Assembly (NCBI GenBank): GCA_022315425.1
Contig: JAIUPT010000038.1
Coordinates: 2,347,501 to 2,411,500 of the forward strand
Direction of reading: 5' to 3'
From: Pseudevernia furfuracea
Taxonomy: Eukaryota; Ascomycota; Lecanoromycetes; Lecanorales; Parmeliaceae
Length of the DNA stretch: 64,000 bases
In this document: one piece after another, positions 44,301 through 56,312 of the stretch
How the letters are laid out: every line of letters begins with the position of its first letter
Position numbering within the stretch: the first letter of the stretch is position 1
Notes under the pieces: model-generated
Seen by the model: only the letters and a program-made list of their open reading frames with translations
Database searches by the model: none
What the model was told of the DNA's origin: nothing
Made by a program: the position numbers and the translations under genes

Positions 44301-45439
44301 TCAGAGGACATCCGACCAAACACCCTCCGACTTCATATACTCTTCTAGTGTAGTCAATGGGCACGGAACACCGAGCTGTTATTGATGATCAGCCTCTCTT
44401 CAAAGAATGTGATGAAATCGAACCCACATCTTGAGCATGCACGACACCCTCCTCACCTCCCGTATACCCGAATTCGTCCATAAAGAGCAGCATCTCTCGC
44501 ATCTCCCTGCCTAGCCCTGGTACCGGCATATATTTCTCGAACACCTCAGACGGGATTTCGTCATAGCCACCGAAAGGGACCTTGTTGACCTCGCACCAGA
44601 CCTTGTAATAGTCGATCCAGGAAAGCATGCTGCCGGCCCCTAGGATGTTCTTCCCACGCGGCGATTGGAGAGCACCGCGGACAACGTAGCCGGCGTCTTT
44701 TACGGTGTCGAAGTGTGGAATTGGCGTTTTGCCCGAGCCGACATTGGAAAACCGATATGTGCCATCGGCTTGCTACTTGATGTCAGGATCCGGCTAGTAG
44801 CAAATTGGGTGAGTCCACATACTTTTGCAGGCTTGACCATGAATGTCCAGTTGCTCATGTACGCCCCCATCTGCACAACCGACATCTTCGTCGCCAGCTC
44901 CGGCTGCTCTTCGCGAATATACTCCACGATCTTGGCTTTGCTGTCAAAATGGTAGACCCAGGTAAACTTCCCCTTGCTCAGCTTCTTGACATCGCACAAA
45001 GACGAAATGATGAAGCGATCCAGACCTCCCACGGTAGCGGCCGCCTCAGCGACATTCTTGCCTTGCTGCACCTCGAGGTCGTAGCAGTACTCATTGATCG
45101 ATTGTCCTGGTTGGAGTTTCTCCCGGGTTGCGGGATCGTAGAATTGGGCCCAGAAATCGGTGGTGGAGAAGATGGCATTGGCACCTTGGAAGGCGGCTAT
45201 GAGGGACTCTTTGTCGTTGAGGTCGCCTTTGACTACTTCAACGCCTTTGGCGGTCCAGGGTTGGGCTTTGGATGGGTCGCGGGATATGCCGCGGACTTTC
45301 CAGCCGGCTTCTTTCGCGTAGACATCTGCAACGGAGCCACCCTGTGAGGTCAGTAAAGTTGGTGGGAGGAGTGGTGAGTGTATGGTGATATACGTACTTG
45401 GTTGCCTGTAATGCCGATGACGACGAGGAGTTTGGACAT
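44301..45439 (-). CDS. NmrA-like NAD(P)-binding protein
   Basis: Exons 45439-45398, 45341-44823, 44772-44428 and 44375-44301 join in phase 0 throughout, giving 326 residues. The start MSKLLVVIGITGNQGGSVAD contains the dinucleotide-binding GxxGxxG motif split by intron 1. NmrA-type features follow: VEVVKGDLNDKESLIAAFQG, VFST-like NAIFSTTDFWA, RFIISSLCDVKKLSKGKF, YHFDSKAKIVEYIRE and the later VKDAGYVVRGALQSPRGKNI. The last exon supplies LGVPCPLTTLEEYMKSEGVW to the stop. These atypical short-chain-dehydrogenase relatives bind NAD(P) and often act as redox sensors of nitrogen regulators, or as isoflavone-reductase-like enzymes. The usual catalytic YxxxK is not clear here. Introns are 50-56 bp. 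Confidence 0.87.
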
Positions 45440-45759
45440 GGCTGACGGTTTTTGCAGAAGAATTTTGGAAAAGGTGGACTACATACTACATGGTTTGGAG
45501 ATGGTCTCTCAGTATAGGCAAAGGGTCGGAATGTTTTGAGTTTACAAGTTATTTGTAAGAACTTGAAGCTGGCTTGGAGGCTGGACCCTTCGGCTTTCGG
45601 CGCGCTGGAGTCCGAAGACCCAAACCGTATGAGGACAAGAGACAATGCAGCCAAGAAGCCTCAGTTACCGGAGCACGGATCACACCAATGCCATCAGCTA
45701 AGGCATAAGCACAAAGCATCTTCCCGCTCTCGCACCCTCGACCCTCAACCCGATGATTC

Positions 45760-46623
45760 TCATTCGCCAATATCAGCATCTCCATTCTCAGCACTAGGAC
45801 TTCCGACCCTAAATCCTGCCCAATCGGCGGCAGATAGTAAAATCTCGCGGGTGCAATCATCCGTTAAGTCCTCGTACATTTGTTTGAATTGGTCATAACG
45901 TCCGGACCATTTGACCTCATGACGAGTACACTCTGCACCATCTTCGCACTGATGATACCTCGACTCGACCTTGAACTTCATCCCACGGCCGAGTCTACCA
46001 AGAAGATCCTCGCTCGAGAAGTAGACACACTGTAGTGTGTGCAGAAGTTGGTATTTGGACAGCTCCCCTTGTGCACACATCCCAATGTTCACTCCGCGCA
46101 GAGACAGAAAATCCTGCAGCAGATTGAATTCGCTGGTCATTCTGGCCGGTTTTCACCTTCACACGATCGAAAATCAACCCGCCCACGGCAATCTGTAGCT
46201 TTGAGATTCACGGTGTAATTTCGAAGCGTCCGGGACCGTTTACGTGACCAATGTCCCCGCTTAAGAAGTCGAAGAGCGCCGAGGCATACACCACGAATGT
46301 GTTGCGGCGGAAGAAGGTTTCGCGTGCTTCGAGCGCGCCATCGTTAGAGTTGAAGCTTTGATGCTGAGCAGCGCGTAGCTGGGATGGAGGTTGAAGTCTC
46401 GCGTTCCCTTTCCATAGCGATCAAGGTGGATAGGGCTTGCTATGGAATTATGGCTGATCAACGCAAGCTCGTAAAGTAGATCTCGTCTCTTAGTTCGCGC
46501 GGTAGTGATGTGAAGTTGACGGTGTCCTTGGCGGCACTGATTGCCAGAACCGAATGCATTGTAGTATTCTTTTGTACAGTGATTTATTGTCGTTGGGGGA
46601 CCCAGTTGAGATGTCAATCCCAA
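45760..46623 (-). pseudogene. Decayed gene of an unnamed fungal family (ETFFRRNTF-type)
   Basis: The minus strand reads RRDLLYELALISHNSIASPI with HLDRYGKGTRDFNLHP, then a one-base shift at about 46380, then ALEARETFFRRNTFVVYASA and LFDFLSG. Next is an in-frame TGA (about 46213) after GRFEITP, then ISKLQIAVGGLIFDRVKVK. A further shift near 46140 leads to EFNLLQDFLSLRGVNIGMC and the end at 45760. The order (short F-box-like start, NLHP, E-x-FFRRNTF) recalls a widespread fungal family of unknown function. The TGA could come from CGA by one C-to-T change. At least three lesions are present. Confidence 0.55.
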
Positions 46624-47464
46624 GGTGCGATGGGTTTCTCGTAGATTTGTTTGTTTAGTAGAAGCAGACAGCAGCGGTGTACTGGGTTCTGATGACTATG
46701 AGTGACACTGACACCAGATCAGTCAACGGTACCGCGCTCTAAGTTAAGCGCGCGTGAGCAAATTTGCTCTCCATCAAACCACAATCTACTTAGCTCATGG
46801 AGTCAATTGAAGACACTGGTTCTACGACCCATATGATTGAATCAAGTCGCTCCGTCCCTTTCTTCCCGATCCCTGTGCATTGTCAATGTATACGATTCCC
46901 AAGTCTCTGTACCTTCCTTTTTTCCACAGTTCCCTGCTCAAGATGTATTTGCTCTTCCCTTGAAGCTTTACTTATTATTATCACAACTCCACAGCTAGTG
47001 CTCCAAGCAGCAATGTTATCGACAAGCGTTGGTGGCTGGGTGGCTTGAAACACGCTAGGGAGATAAGATAAGAGAAGCGCCAAGACTCAGGGACAAGCTC
47101 GGCGGAGTCTGGCAGCGAGTGCTCTTTCAGCTGCGGTGAAGACCCCTCCTGCTTCCTCCAATTGTTAGGAAGTACTCGCAATACGATGGCGAGCTGTCAC
47201 GGCACCTGTTCCTATTCCTGTCTTCAGCTTTCCACTGCCTTGCCGTGAAACATGCATGTCAAGATCCTACTGCAACGAACCGTGTATGATTGGGAAAGGC
47301 ACTGCCCCACATGGTGGTGTGCCGCAAAATTGTGAAGGAACGAGGCTGAAGATTTATCTTATGTCATTGGTAGCCCTCCCACCTTCTTGAAAAGATGCTC
47401 AACATCCTCGTTCGACTGTAACTTGCTCACACTGTCATCCTTCACAGCACGCTGCCCACTCTCG
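46624..47464. other. Intergenic gap
   Basis: Short frames (46797-47048 plus, 46883-47181 minus) have no recognisable domain. The 3' part is the probable promoter of the caspase-like gene. Confidence 0.4.
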
Positions 47465-49246
47465 ATGGCACCCCTAACCCCAAATGCCTCCGCCGATTCG
47501 TCCAACGAATCTCCACCACCGCCCTCACATCGCCATAGATCCAAGTCTGCAACTGAAATACAACGCGAGGCGGCTCGACTCACGTTTAACAAGACCATTG
47601 AAGGGCGCTATCGTCATGGAAAGACGGGATACAGACAGGTCGGAGCTCTATTCCTGACATGGAAGGACGACGACATGCAGTGCAAAGAGACGGAAGTGGG
47701 TATACCAGGCGCTGGTCTAAAAATGACTACAGGCTCACGTCTGGCAACTAGGTGGACAAATTGAGACAGCTGTTCGCGAGCGACTTCAATTTCAAGACGC
47801 AATACTTCGAGATTCCCTCACAACGCTGGGAGACTGCCCTACATAAGGCAGTGGCCGATTTCTGCTACGAGTACGACAGTCCTGAAGACCTTGGAATAGT
47901 ATACTATGGTGGACACGCATATGAAGGCAGGGAAACGAAGCATTTCAAACTTGCAGCGTAAGCGAACCTCGAAGGGTGCCCAAGCGGATGGTACCATATC
48001 ACCAAGGCTGTTAAAACCTTGGTAGTAACGTTGAAGAATCTGGGTCAAGACTCCGATGCTGACCATCCAATCTTCCAGAAAGTTTGATAATAGAGACGGA
48101 AACGGCGATCCCACTGCCTTCTTCCCGGACGTTCTTACTTGTTTGCGACTACCTGCATGCGACCAGCTTCTGATCCTCGACTGTTGTTTCGCTGCCAAAG
48201 CCTTCTCTCGCGAGCATATTGGGAAGCGCAAGTTCGAGCTCTTGACCTCAGCCGCCCACGACGCAAGGAGTCCAGCACCAAAGTCGGAATACTCATTCAC
48301 AAGAACGTTGACTACTGCATTAAGGTCTTTGCTCAAAGACAATCCGAAGGGATTTTGCACAACACACTTGTACCGCGAGGTTTATCATACTGTCCCACCA
48401 CACCCGGATACCACCAAACCGCTTCTTTTTGACCAATCGCGCCATAACTATGGCAAAATCTGGCTAATGCCCCAGGTGCTCAGCGAACGGCCGCCAAAGA
48501 CTGAAGAAGAAGGGAGGTTTCTAAAGCTGACATTTTGTCTCAACAAAAATCCAGATCTCGCTGTTATGAATGAACTCGCCTTGAACCTACAATTCCTACC
48601 CTATGTCGATCAAATCAATTTTGACGACCTTTATGCTCCCAGGGAGCAGATCACAAACTTCATGAAAGCCGTCGTCCAGGCTCAGAAAATCAAGCCCTTG
48701 ATCAGAAAGATGCAAGCGAGACGCAAATTCCAAAAGGTTGCAGAGTTGAAGAATGGAGAAAATACGGTCGAGGCATCGGAAAGCCTACTGAAACTGCATC
48801 TCGAGCAGAATCATCACCCGGTCTATGATTGGAGTGGTGCGGAACGTGTGCCTAGCCCCGATCCAAAAGACTCCGAAAGGTCTCGGAATAGAAGGAAAGG
48901 AACTAGAACGTGGCCGCCAGCTCAAGAGAGGCCTTCTATGACTGGTTCATCATCAGGTGATACACTCTCGGCCGAATACAAAGTCGACCTTCCAGGACCT
49001 GGGACCCTAGTCACCACATTTGTCCCTCGACGTGTAAGCACAACGGACGTTCTAGCGCATGGGCAAACCAATGGTACGTTCCAATTTGCGTTTGGTTGTC
49101 CTCAAAGAGGCGGTTTCTATATTTACTGTGAGAGCAGGCACCACAGCGTCTACCAAGACAGACCAAATTCAGAACAGAGATGGCCGCAAACGCCAACGAA
49201 GCAAATCGCCGGATCGAGACTCTCCTCCAGAGAAGAGAGCTCATAA
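47465..49246 (+). CDS. Caspase-like (peptidase C14) domain protein
   Basis: Exons 47465-47695, 47752-47957 and 48079-49246 give 534 residues (560 if the start at 47387 is used). After a Ser/Pro-rich N-terminus, the caspase-like fold begins near residue 55: GALFLTWKDDDMQCKETEVD, FASDFNFKTQYFEIPSQRW, then the His motif GIVYYGGHAYEG (His about 132). The Cys motif DQLLILDCCFAAKAF follows (catalytic Cys about 182), then FELLTSAAHD and SEYSFTRTLTTALRSLLKD. This is the fold found in fungal caspase-like effectors and NLR-associated death domains. Residues from about 300 (INFDDLYAPREQITNFMKAV) are helical and unassigned; the last 130 are low-complexity. The catalytic His-Cys pair is intact, so activity is plausible. 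Its place among HET relics fits a death-related role, which is inference. Confidence 0.82.
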
Positions 49247-50008
49247 GGTCGATTAACGAGCCAATACGATAGACGTACCATCCCATAGACTGAGTTGCAT
49301 GCTAAACCAGGCTTTGAGCGCTTTTGGGGATGGAGAAAAGCTGCGTTCCCGAAGTGGAGTAATATCGAACCGAATCTTATGGATAGTGTACTTCAATGTG
49401 TTGTACTTCTTCTTGCGAACGGGGAACGTTCCTGTGTGGTGTATATCAGTGCTGGCTTAACGCTTGACATAGAATGCCATGATGATAATTGCTCTTCATG
49501 GACTGACTCGCGGCATGGTGTATCAGATAGTATTCCATCGTACTTTAATTCCATCATCTTTTAATTCGGAGACAAACTTAGCGGCTGGGTAAATGAAGCA
49601 TTAAATCTATTGCGGTCATCTAAGTGAATGAGGACGAAGTCTGGCCCTGGCGAAATGGAGAAAGGTGCCGAGAAGTCCGAGGCTTCTGGTATCGTGTAGA
49701 AACTCCCACCGGGCGCAGAGCATGCACAGGTTGCAGCTGCAGGGCGATGCACTCAGCTGATGAACCCCTCATGCAAGGCAAAACCAGGCAAATCCGCCAG
49801 CCTTATGGCTTAGAAGCCATCGCGCCATTATTAAAGGATTAAAGCCTTGACATTATATCTCAAAGCCTTATAAAACTGCCATCAGCAGCCAACTGATCTT
49901 ATTATATCAGAGAGCGTTATACGGAATTGCAGAGAGAATACATCCCTCAGCGCTAGAAAAACCCAACGACAGCCAACGGATCTCGGTCGAACGCCTGGCT
50001 TTTGCGCT
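49247..50008. other. Intergenic gap
   Basis: AT-rich sequence with a partly palindromic AAGCCTTGA/TTAAAGGATTAAAGCC stretch near 49820-49870. No supported gene. Confidence 0.4.
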
Positions 50009-50407
50009 ATGAGCGATAAGAATCAGGTATGCTAGGTATTCCATGATAGATTCTACGTGAGCTCCCAACTAAATGAGTTTCAAGGCTGGAGAGTCGCCTA
50101 AGGTCGCGATCGCAACACAAAACGATGGCCCAGGCCAACGGAGCAAGTACGTGGAGAACTTTGACCTGAATAAAAAGGTGAGCCTCCGCACTTCCTGTGA
50201 TGGGGTCCGCCTACTCACCATTCGCCATTCTAGCCCATAGAACTCTACAAGGACAAGGACAAAGTCTACCTCGTAGGAGCTCGTGGGGTGGACCCGAGGC
50301 CTTACAAAATTTACAAGGTCCTTGGCGAGGGGCAGTACAAGCTCTCGCGAGATGGCAAATCGGACGGCAAAGTGTATAGACAGGAGGATTTACGGTCAGA
50401 GCCCTGA
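50009..50407 (+). CDS. Small three-exon protein with SH3/Tudor-like core
   Basis: Exons 50009-50026 (MSDKNQ), 50085-50177 and 50234-50407 join in phase 0 to give 94 residues. The second exon reads AGESPKVAIATQNDGPGQRS then KYVENFDLNKK. The third gives IELYKDKDKVYLVGARGVD, PRPYKIYKVLGEGQYKLSRD and GKVYRQEDLRSEP. This DKVYLV...GPYxIxxVLGxGxYKL...YxExDL pattern is common in small fungal proteins and looks like a short beta-barrel. No function is known. Introns are 58 and 56 bp, with a CTAAATG branch-like sequence in the first. It is too short and too split to show as one open frame. Confidence 0.65.
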
Positions 50408-51023
50408 CGCTTGCGCAAATCAGGGCACAAGGCCGAAATGTTTGTGTTATAGCCAAACGGATGGTTCTAAATATATTTCATCTTGAAGTCTTTTCGCGTC
50501 TCTTTACACGATGCATCAGGCAGCCTTGAATGCTGTGTTACATCTTGATTTTGCCGAATCTATTGTATGAAGCTGAAACGACAGGCACTCGACATGGGCA
50601 AAGCAGCCCAACCAATATGTTTTCCGCGAATACGGTAGAACCTCTTCTTTTGGATTCCAGCAATGTCGAGATGCATGGGATTCGCCCCATTACAGTTGCC
50701 ACTTTTTCCGGCCATGAGCCCAGAGCTGACTCGGCAAATCCAGCGAGCCAATGGCGGGGTGCCCAGCGGGTGTGCCCCAAATCCGGTTTTCGCGATCGTC
50801 TCGGACTGTCATCATGCACCCTAATGCACCTAAGGGTGGGGCGAAGGGGGCTTAGACATCCTACGCCGGAAGCCTACAGCAAGGCAGAATTCACTGAACG
50901 ATGCTTTGGTGTGAACATGATAAGGTCCTAATGATGCTCAATTTTGTCTGACAAGCTCGTGCTGTTATTATTGTTATTGCTATATTAATCTCGGAACCGA
51001 TCTCATGACAGAGTGGCTCCACC
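50408..51023. other. Intergenic gap
   Basis: Frames on both strands at 50530-50931 mirror one another. No gene is supported. Confidence 0.4.
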
Positions 51024-52232
51024 ATGCCCAATGCCTCCGGTCCCGCGACTCCGCCTTCCACAGCACCAACGAGTCCTACGTCGCCCACCAGTACAAATGA
51101 TTTCATCGACTGCGAGAAGGGTAGTTTAGAAGAAGAAGAAGAAGAAGAAGATGAAGAAGAGATAATTGAAGAGTCGAGTGAAAAAGGTTCGCAAGACGAC
51201 TCCCCGGATATACCGTCAAAGCATCGAGAGGATGGACGGCCCAAACTGGTTCAACGAAGTAAAGACCTCAACCATACATCATGTGATCAACCCCTAAATG
51301 TTTGACAGTCGACGATCATCCCTGCGGGTATCCCCAGCTCGCAGCTTTCGTCAACAGTGACGAAAATTTTCTGATAGCTAGAAAGTACGGTTTTCTCCGA
51401 AGCAGGGTACTCTTGTACCGTCAAGACGAACTCTCCGTCTTGGAAAGAGACCTCATCAAACTAGATGCCTATGATAAGAAAGAACGAGAATTTGCGCTGA
51501 TGTCGAGAAAACGAGATGAAGAAACTGATAAACACCCCGTCTATTCACGCAAAGTACTGATTCAAAAGATCGACGACAAGCTCAAGGAATACGGTTAGCA
51601 TGCTCTTTGATAAACCCAATCCCCAATGAGCTCACAGTCCCCTGCAGATGGGCTAGTGAGTAGAATTCAGACATATGTCTCCCTCAAAGCTCCCACGTCA
51701 CGAAACGCAAAAACTTTCATCACCTGGATCAAGGATCACAAGCCTCTCTCGCCAGAGGAGTCGACGTTCATTCAGCACAAAGACGACTTTGTAGCTCTTT
51801 CTGATGGCCAAGAGTCCGGCTGGCTCGATGGCATCGTTGAGGACGGTCTCAGTTGGTGTCTTCCCGTTAAATTAATGAAGGTACGGTGCCATCTCCCCCC
51901 ATTCATTCATCTCGCCACTCGCATCGCAACGAACAAGCGCTCTGACATCCAGCCCCTAGAGGATTTTTACATCCGAAGAGCAAACCCAAAAATCTGACGA
52001 TGGTCACCTTCACCTTTACAGCAAACGCCGCATCGATATAGTAGTACGCCTTGTCCTTGTCCTTACAACCGTCGCTTTACTAGTGGGCCCGTCCGCGGTT
52101 TTATACTTTGTCAGCGGACAAAGTGCGCTGAAGATCTGTCTTATAATGGTGTTCACGCTGCTTTTCGCGGCGGCGCTCAGTGTGTGCACGAAGGCCAAGA
52201 GGCATGAGATGTTAGCGGCTACTGCCACGTGA
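51024..52232 (+). CDS. DUF6594 membrane protein
   Basis: Exons 51024-51258, 51309-51593, 51648-51880 and 51960-52232 give 341 residues. The N-terminus is Pro/Ser/Thr-rich with a poly-Glu run (GEE-type, 51130-51165). The DUF6594 domain starts DDHPCGYPQLAAFVNSDENF and continues YGFLRSRVLLYRQDELSVLE, LKAPTSRNAKTFITWIKDH, IQHKDDFVALSDGQESGWLD, TSEEQTQKSDDGHLHLYSKR. Two or three hydrophobic helices follow (VVRLVLVLTTVALLVGPSAV, LKICLIMVFTLLFAAALSV), as usual for the family, ending RHEMLAATAT. The acceptor at 51959 was chosen because it restores YSKRRID; other acceptors hit a TGA at 51995. The stop overlaps a consensus donor (GTGAGT), so a last exon may have been lost. The family is abundant in fungi, often near HET and NLR genes. 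Confidence 0.85.
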
Positions 52233-54731
52233 GTTGGTCCCTTTGCTCTTGTTGTCTTTCCCTATTTGCATTTTCAACAAATGCGGTGGACGCCATGTAA
52301 ATTTGTTCTGAAGCCATGGTTTTTGGTGGCGGATGTTTTCTTGCCTCTTCAACCCATCTTCCACATGTACAGCGGATTTTTCAACAACCCGCCACCACAT
52401 TCATTGTACTCGTGTAATCACAGCAGCGGAAGAAGAATTTTGATTTTCTCCATATCCTCTCACGCACATCTTCCACATTGATCAATGTCAGAAAGTCGAG
52501 TCCTGACAGTGCACCATAGCTATGCTGCTGTCCTCGTGGTCTTCCTCGGAAATTTCAACCCGAGTACTTTGACGGGCTGAGGTCTTGGTTGAAATGTCCA
52601 AATCCCGCCCAGGAGATGTGGGATTTTTATATATATATAAGTCTTGGTCTGGTTAGCTGGATCACACTGTTGGCGGGACCACGCGCATCGTGGCCTCAAG
52701 AAAACGGAAACCTGCCTCTCGGGCTAGTACTGCTGGTTATTCGGTGGCAACTGTCTCGAGCCCGTCGGTCTAGCCGTGACGGGGATAAACACGTATCGTT
52801 AAAGTTTGGGTTAATTGAGATATATGATTTACGGCCTGTAAGGACTATGATTGAATGGATCAAGATATTTTCAAGTCCTTGAACCACTTCCAGGCGGAGG
52901 TCCTGAACATGTCCTTATCAAAGCTTTTCGTCTGTGATAAACTGCCGACTGATGGTTACTGGTGATGGCCGTACGAAAGTCCTGGTAGCCCCCCGTGAAT
53001 GAGATGCTGCATGGTTGGACCGTTGGCCCACCGCTCATTGGCCGACCGCCGATGGCCAACTCCTATCCCCAAGATCATAGGGGTAAATCCCGGGCTCTGA
53101 CACTTTCACAGGGGTAGGAGCACGCGCGGAGGTCACACGGGGGATCCATTGGCTACGTAACGTCACGTCTCAATCTCTCAATTGCACGTTGCGGGCGCCG
53201 CGGGCATCGATGAACGACTGACGCCGATTTACCAAAGGGAAGAAATGAAACGGGGAAGTCCCTCCAGTCGGTCGATCGGTCCGAGCTTACAGGACTCTAG
53301 AGCATTCCAGGCGAATGGCGTTTATGAAGGGTATTTCATTACAGTATATACAAGAGAGAATGACAGATCCATGGCTCACTCAGGCCCCAATGGCGTCGAT
53401 TCCTCGCCGAGGTCGAGCTCCAATGGCCTCAACACTATCCATCACTAAGATCACTAAGCGGCGCATTCCTCCATCGTCTGGCCCCAGGCCGATCTGCGTC
53501 AGGACTTTTCGAATAAGACAAGTGTCGGTCATTTGACACCAACCGACTCGCCCAGCCTTTTTACGGTCGCCCCTTGCAAGGAGAACACCGCCTTTTCGCC
53601 TCCCCTTGACCGGTCGATGTGCGGAATGCGCCCGTCTGCAGAACACATTACGGGCTCCGCGTGATATGCGCGTCGGGCCTTGCGAGCATTAGTTATATCA
53701 TTCATCGCGGTTGCACTGGCTTACTTGCATCTTGCAAGGCTTGCGGTGCAGTGCAGACGAACTTCTCCATTAGCTGCCACTTTGGGATCGAGCTGCATGA
53801 TCCCTGCAGCGAGCCCTACAGCGTATCCGCAGAGAGCGGGACCTCGTGCACGCTGTTTAGCGTTCACCAAAGGTGACGACTGCACAGTGTCTTTGAACTC
53901 AGCTACCTTGCTATTGCAAATCTCCTCTGTGGAAACAACCTTGGCTGGAACGCTGACTGCGCTTTCTTCCAAGCAGAGGCGAAGAGCGCTTTGGTGACCT
54001 GCGGCTCCAACATTGTTGGTCTTCGGCGGCAGATGAAGTTGCAGCGATGGTACTGTGATTACGTTCGAGCGGAGCATGCTATATGCTTCCACAGGACACT
54101 GGGAGATTGAAGACCATGACCAAATCGGGGAAGAATGCGTATTCTTCGAGAAGAAAATTGGGGCATGCGTTGCAGCCTAGAGATTCTCTGTCGATGCATG
54201 ATGGCGCAAAGACCAGTGCGAGGACCGATGCCTATGCCTCATGGTGGAGGAGATCTGTATTGATTGGGTTAGAACTGACGTTGTCAATCGACAACCAAGC
54301 CTAGATTTGGTCGACATATTCGACTTCAATGGGACTTCTCATGGGACAGGTATTCTTTGGCAGCGTCCAGACCTGTTTGAATGTTCCGTCGGAGGGCAGG
54401 GACAGCAATGTTGATTAGAATTTGCTCTTTTGAGCTGATCGATCTCAGTGGATTGGTAACCCGACCTGCTCCATGCTTCTGCCGTTCACAGTCAGCTTTC
54501 ACGGTCCTGAAACTGGAGAGGATTGTTTCACCGCAAAGTCAACAGGCGCAGCAAAATAGTCCACACCCAGAGCTTCAGCTATCTCATCCCCACCTTCAAT
54601 GCCGGGAAGATGCACGTAGGCACATTGCGCCGCTGCGCCTTCTCTTCCCAGGAGAGCTTCGCACACAGCCTCTGTAATACGTAAGGTGGCATAAGCGGTA
54701 GAAAGAGTAGAAGCCCGTTCCGCCCTTTAGC
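52233..54731. other. 2.5-kb gene-poor region
   Basis: No gene is supported with confidence. The plus-strand frame 53680-53997 begins with a signal-peptide-like segment (MRALVISFIAVALAYLHLAR) but has no family features, and an open minus-strand frame (53721-54092) covers the same bases. A short TA repeat lies at 52630-52640. Confidence 0.4.
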
Positions 54732-55540
54732 ATGACATACCTCCCTCCCTCCGAAACCGAAACCGATTCAACCACCCCTTCCAATTCCAACCCTCCCACC
54801 TCCGCAGGTTGGCTCCACCAGACTCATAAGCGGCACAATCGTCCGCGGCGAATGCCCGCCCACCACATCCACTCCTCTTCCTCTTCCTCTTCCTCTTCTT
54901 CTTCCACTTCTCCTTCCCCGATCATCTCCAATCCCCAAGCCTCCTTTTCTTCTTCTTCTTCTTCTTCTTCTTCTTCCTTCTTCAGCCTCGGCGAGAAAAG
55001 TTCCCCCCCCCCCGCACCACATCGGGCGTCGTAACGCCCCAAACAGCCTCCCCGCATCAAACACCCCGTACCCCCCCCCGGAGCAAACCCCGCCACAAAA
55101 CGGCACCACGGCATTCAACCGGGTTCGTTCACCACCAAAACCAACCGCCCGGGGACACACCCCTCGCACACTTCCCCCCACACCAGGCCCGAAACCACGG
55201 CCGCGCTCCCCGCGAACAAAGCTTCCCCGCGACGTCGTCTCCGCCGTGACGCCGGGGGGCGCCGTGGCGGTCGTAGAGCGGCTAGCGTGGCGACGGGCGG
55301 GGGTCGGCGGTCGGCGGAGGAGGAGGGAGAGGGGGGCTGCCCTACGCCGCCTCTCCGGCGCCGAGGAGGGTGAACTTTGGACCATTATGGGAACCATACG
55401 GGGTCCGGTTGGTATTTTCGGTGCGGTGGGGTTTCTTTGCATTCTCTATCTCTATCTATGGCTCGAGATGGTAAGTCATCGATTTTTTCTTTGGAAAACA
55501 ACTTACGAATCGAATGATTTGCGAGGGGCCGGAGATTGAT
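54732..55540 (+). CDS. Possible low-complexity protein with C-terminal membrane anchor
   Basis: The plus strand opens at 54732 with MTYLPPSETETDSTTPSNS and LHQTHKRHNRPRRMP, then Ser runs made by TTC/TCT triplet repeats (54880-54980), up to a stop at 55034. A different frame from about 55246 reads VAVVERLAWRRAGVGGRRRR and ends with one hydrophobic helix (GPVGIFGAVGFLCILYLYLW, near 55410-55470). If an intron joins them, this would be a tail-anchored protein. No donor-acceptor pair could be fixed, so the model is weak. C-runs at 55008-55015 and 55072-55080 add uncertainty. Confidence 0.3.
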
Positions 55541-56312
55541 TATTGCATCGGCGGTCACGTTTTCTGTTTTCTCTCGGGTCCTTAACTAACTAAGGTAGAG
55601 TAACTAGCTAACTACCTTAACTACCTTGAGTGATAATGGAATGGAATGGCTTGATTCTTAATTTAAGTCCTGATCATTTTTTCATGGCTTGGCTTTTGCC
55701 GAGGGAGATTGTTTTCGATCGTCGCGGGTCAGGTGGGAGCCGGGCAGGCAGGGAATGAATGCACCAGCTTGTCTTCTACTGCGGAGTAGTCTGCCCCTAC
55801 CTTACTCATAATCGTAAGTAGGTATCACCATACAGCCCACGTTTTGTGGATAGGTAATCGGTCGCTCGGTTGTGCATGCTTCGGTCAACGACTGCTAGTG
55901 AGTGCCAAGCTGACTCCCGTCTGTCGCGCAGGTTTTTTAGCGCTGATCACCCTCGTGACAATTAGTGTGACTCGGCAAATAAATCTTGCATGGAGAATTT
56001 TAAAATAGATGATAAAAAAAGAAAAATAATAAAATAGGGGAAAAGGGAAAAGGGAAAAGGAAAAAAAAAAGAAATCAAAAGAAAGGAATATGAAAAAGGG
56101 GCGGGCAAGAGCTTTAAGATGCAATCTATGTTCTTTCGTCTAGTATTACATAATACATATTATAGATTATGAACACATATGTCGAAACCGCAAGCTTGTT
56201 CGCATCGAAAAATGCAACCTCCAGGCGACGCTGTGATAGGCAGACTGTCTCCGCTAATGCGCTCTATGAATCAAAACCATCGGGATAATTTTCCAGATTT
56301 CCGTACACGGTC
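55541..56312. other. Intergenic gap with A/G-rich tract
   Basis: Contains a TAACTA/ACCTTA-rich stretch (55585-55630) and an AAAAGGG/AAAGAAA tract (56010-56100). The low-complexity minus frame at 55885-56124 is produced by this tract. No gene is supported. Confidence 0.5.

Noticed and set aside
51995..51997. Nonsense mutation in the DUF6594 gene
   Set aside because: Using the acceptor at 51959 shifts the frame so that this TGA is not read and the conserved YSKRRID block follows; the gene is intact.
54768..55442. 224-aa Arg/Gly-rich minus-strand frame
   Set aside because: Composition is explained by GC-rich low-complexity DNA and the complement of TTC repeats; no domain.
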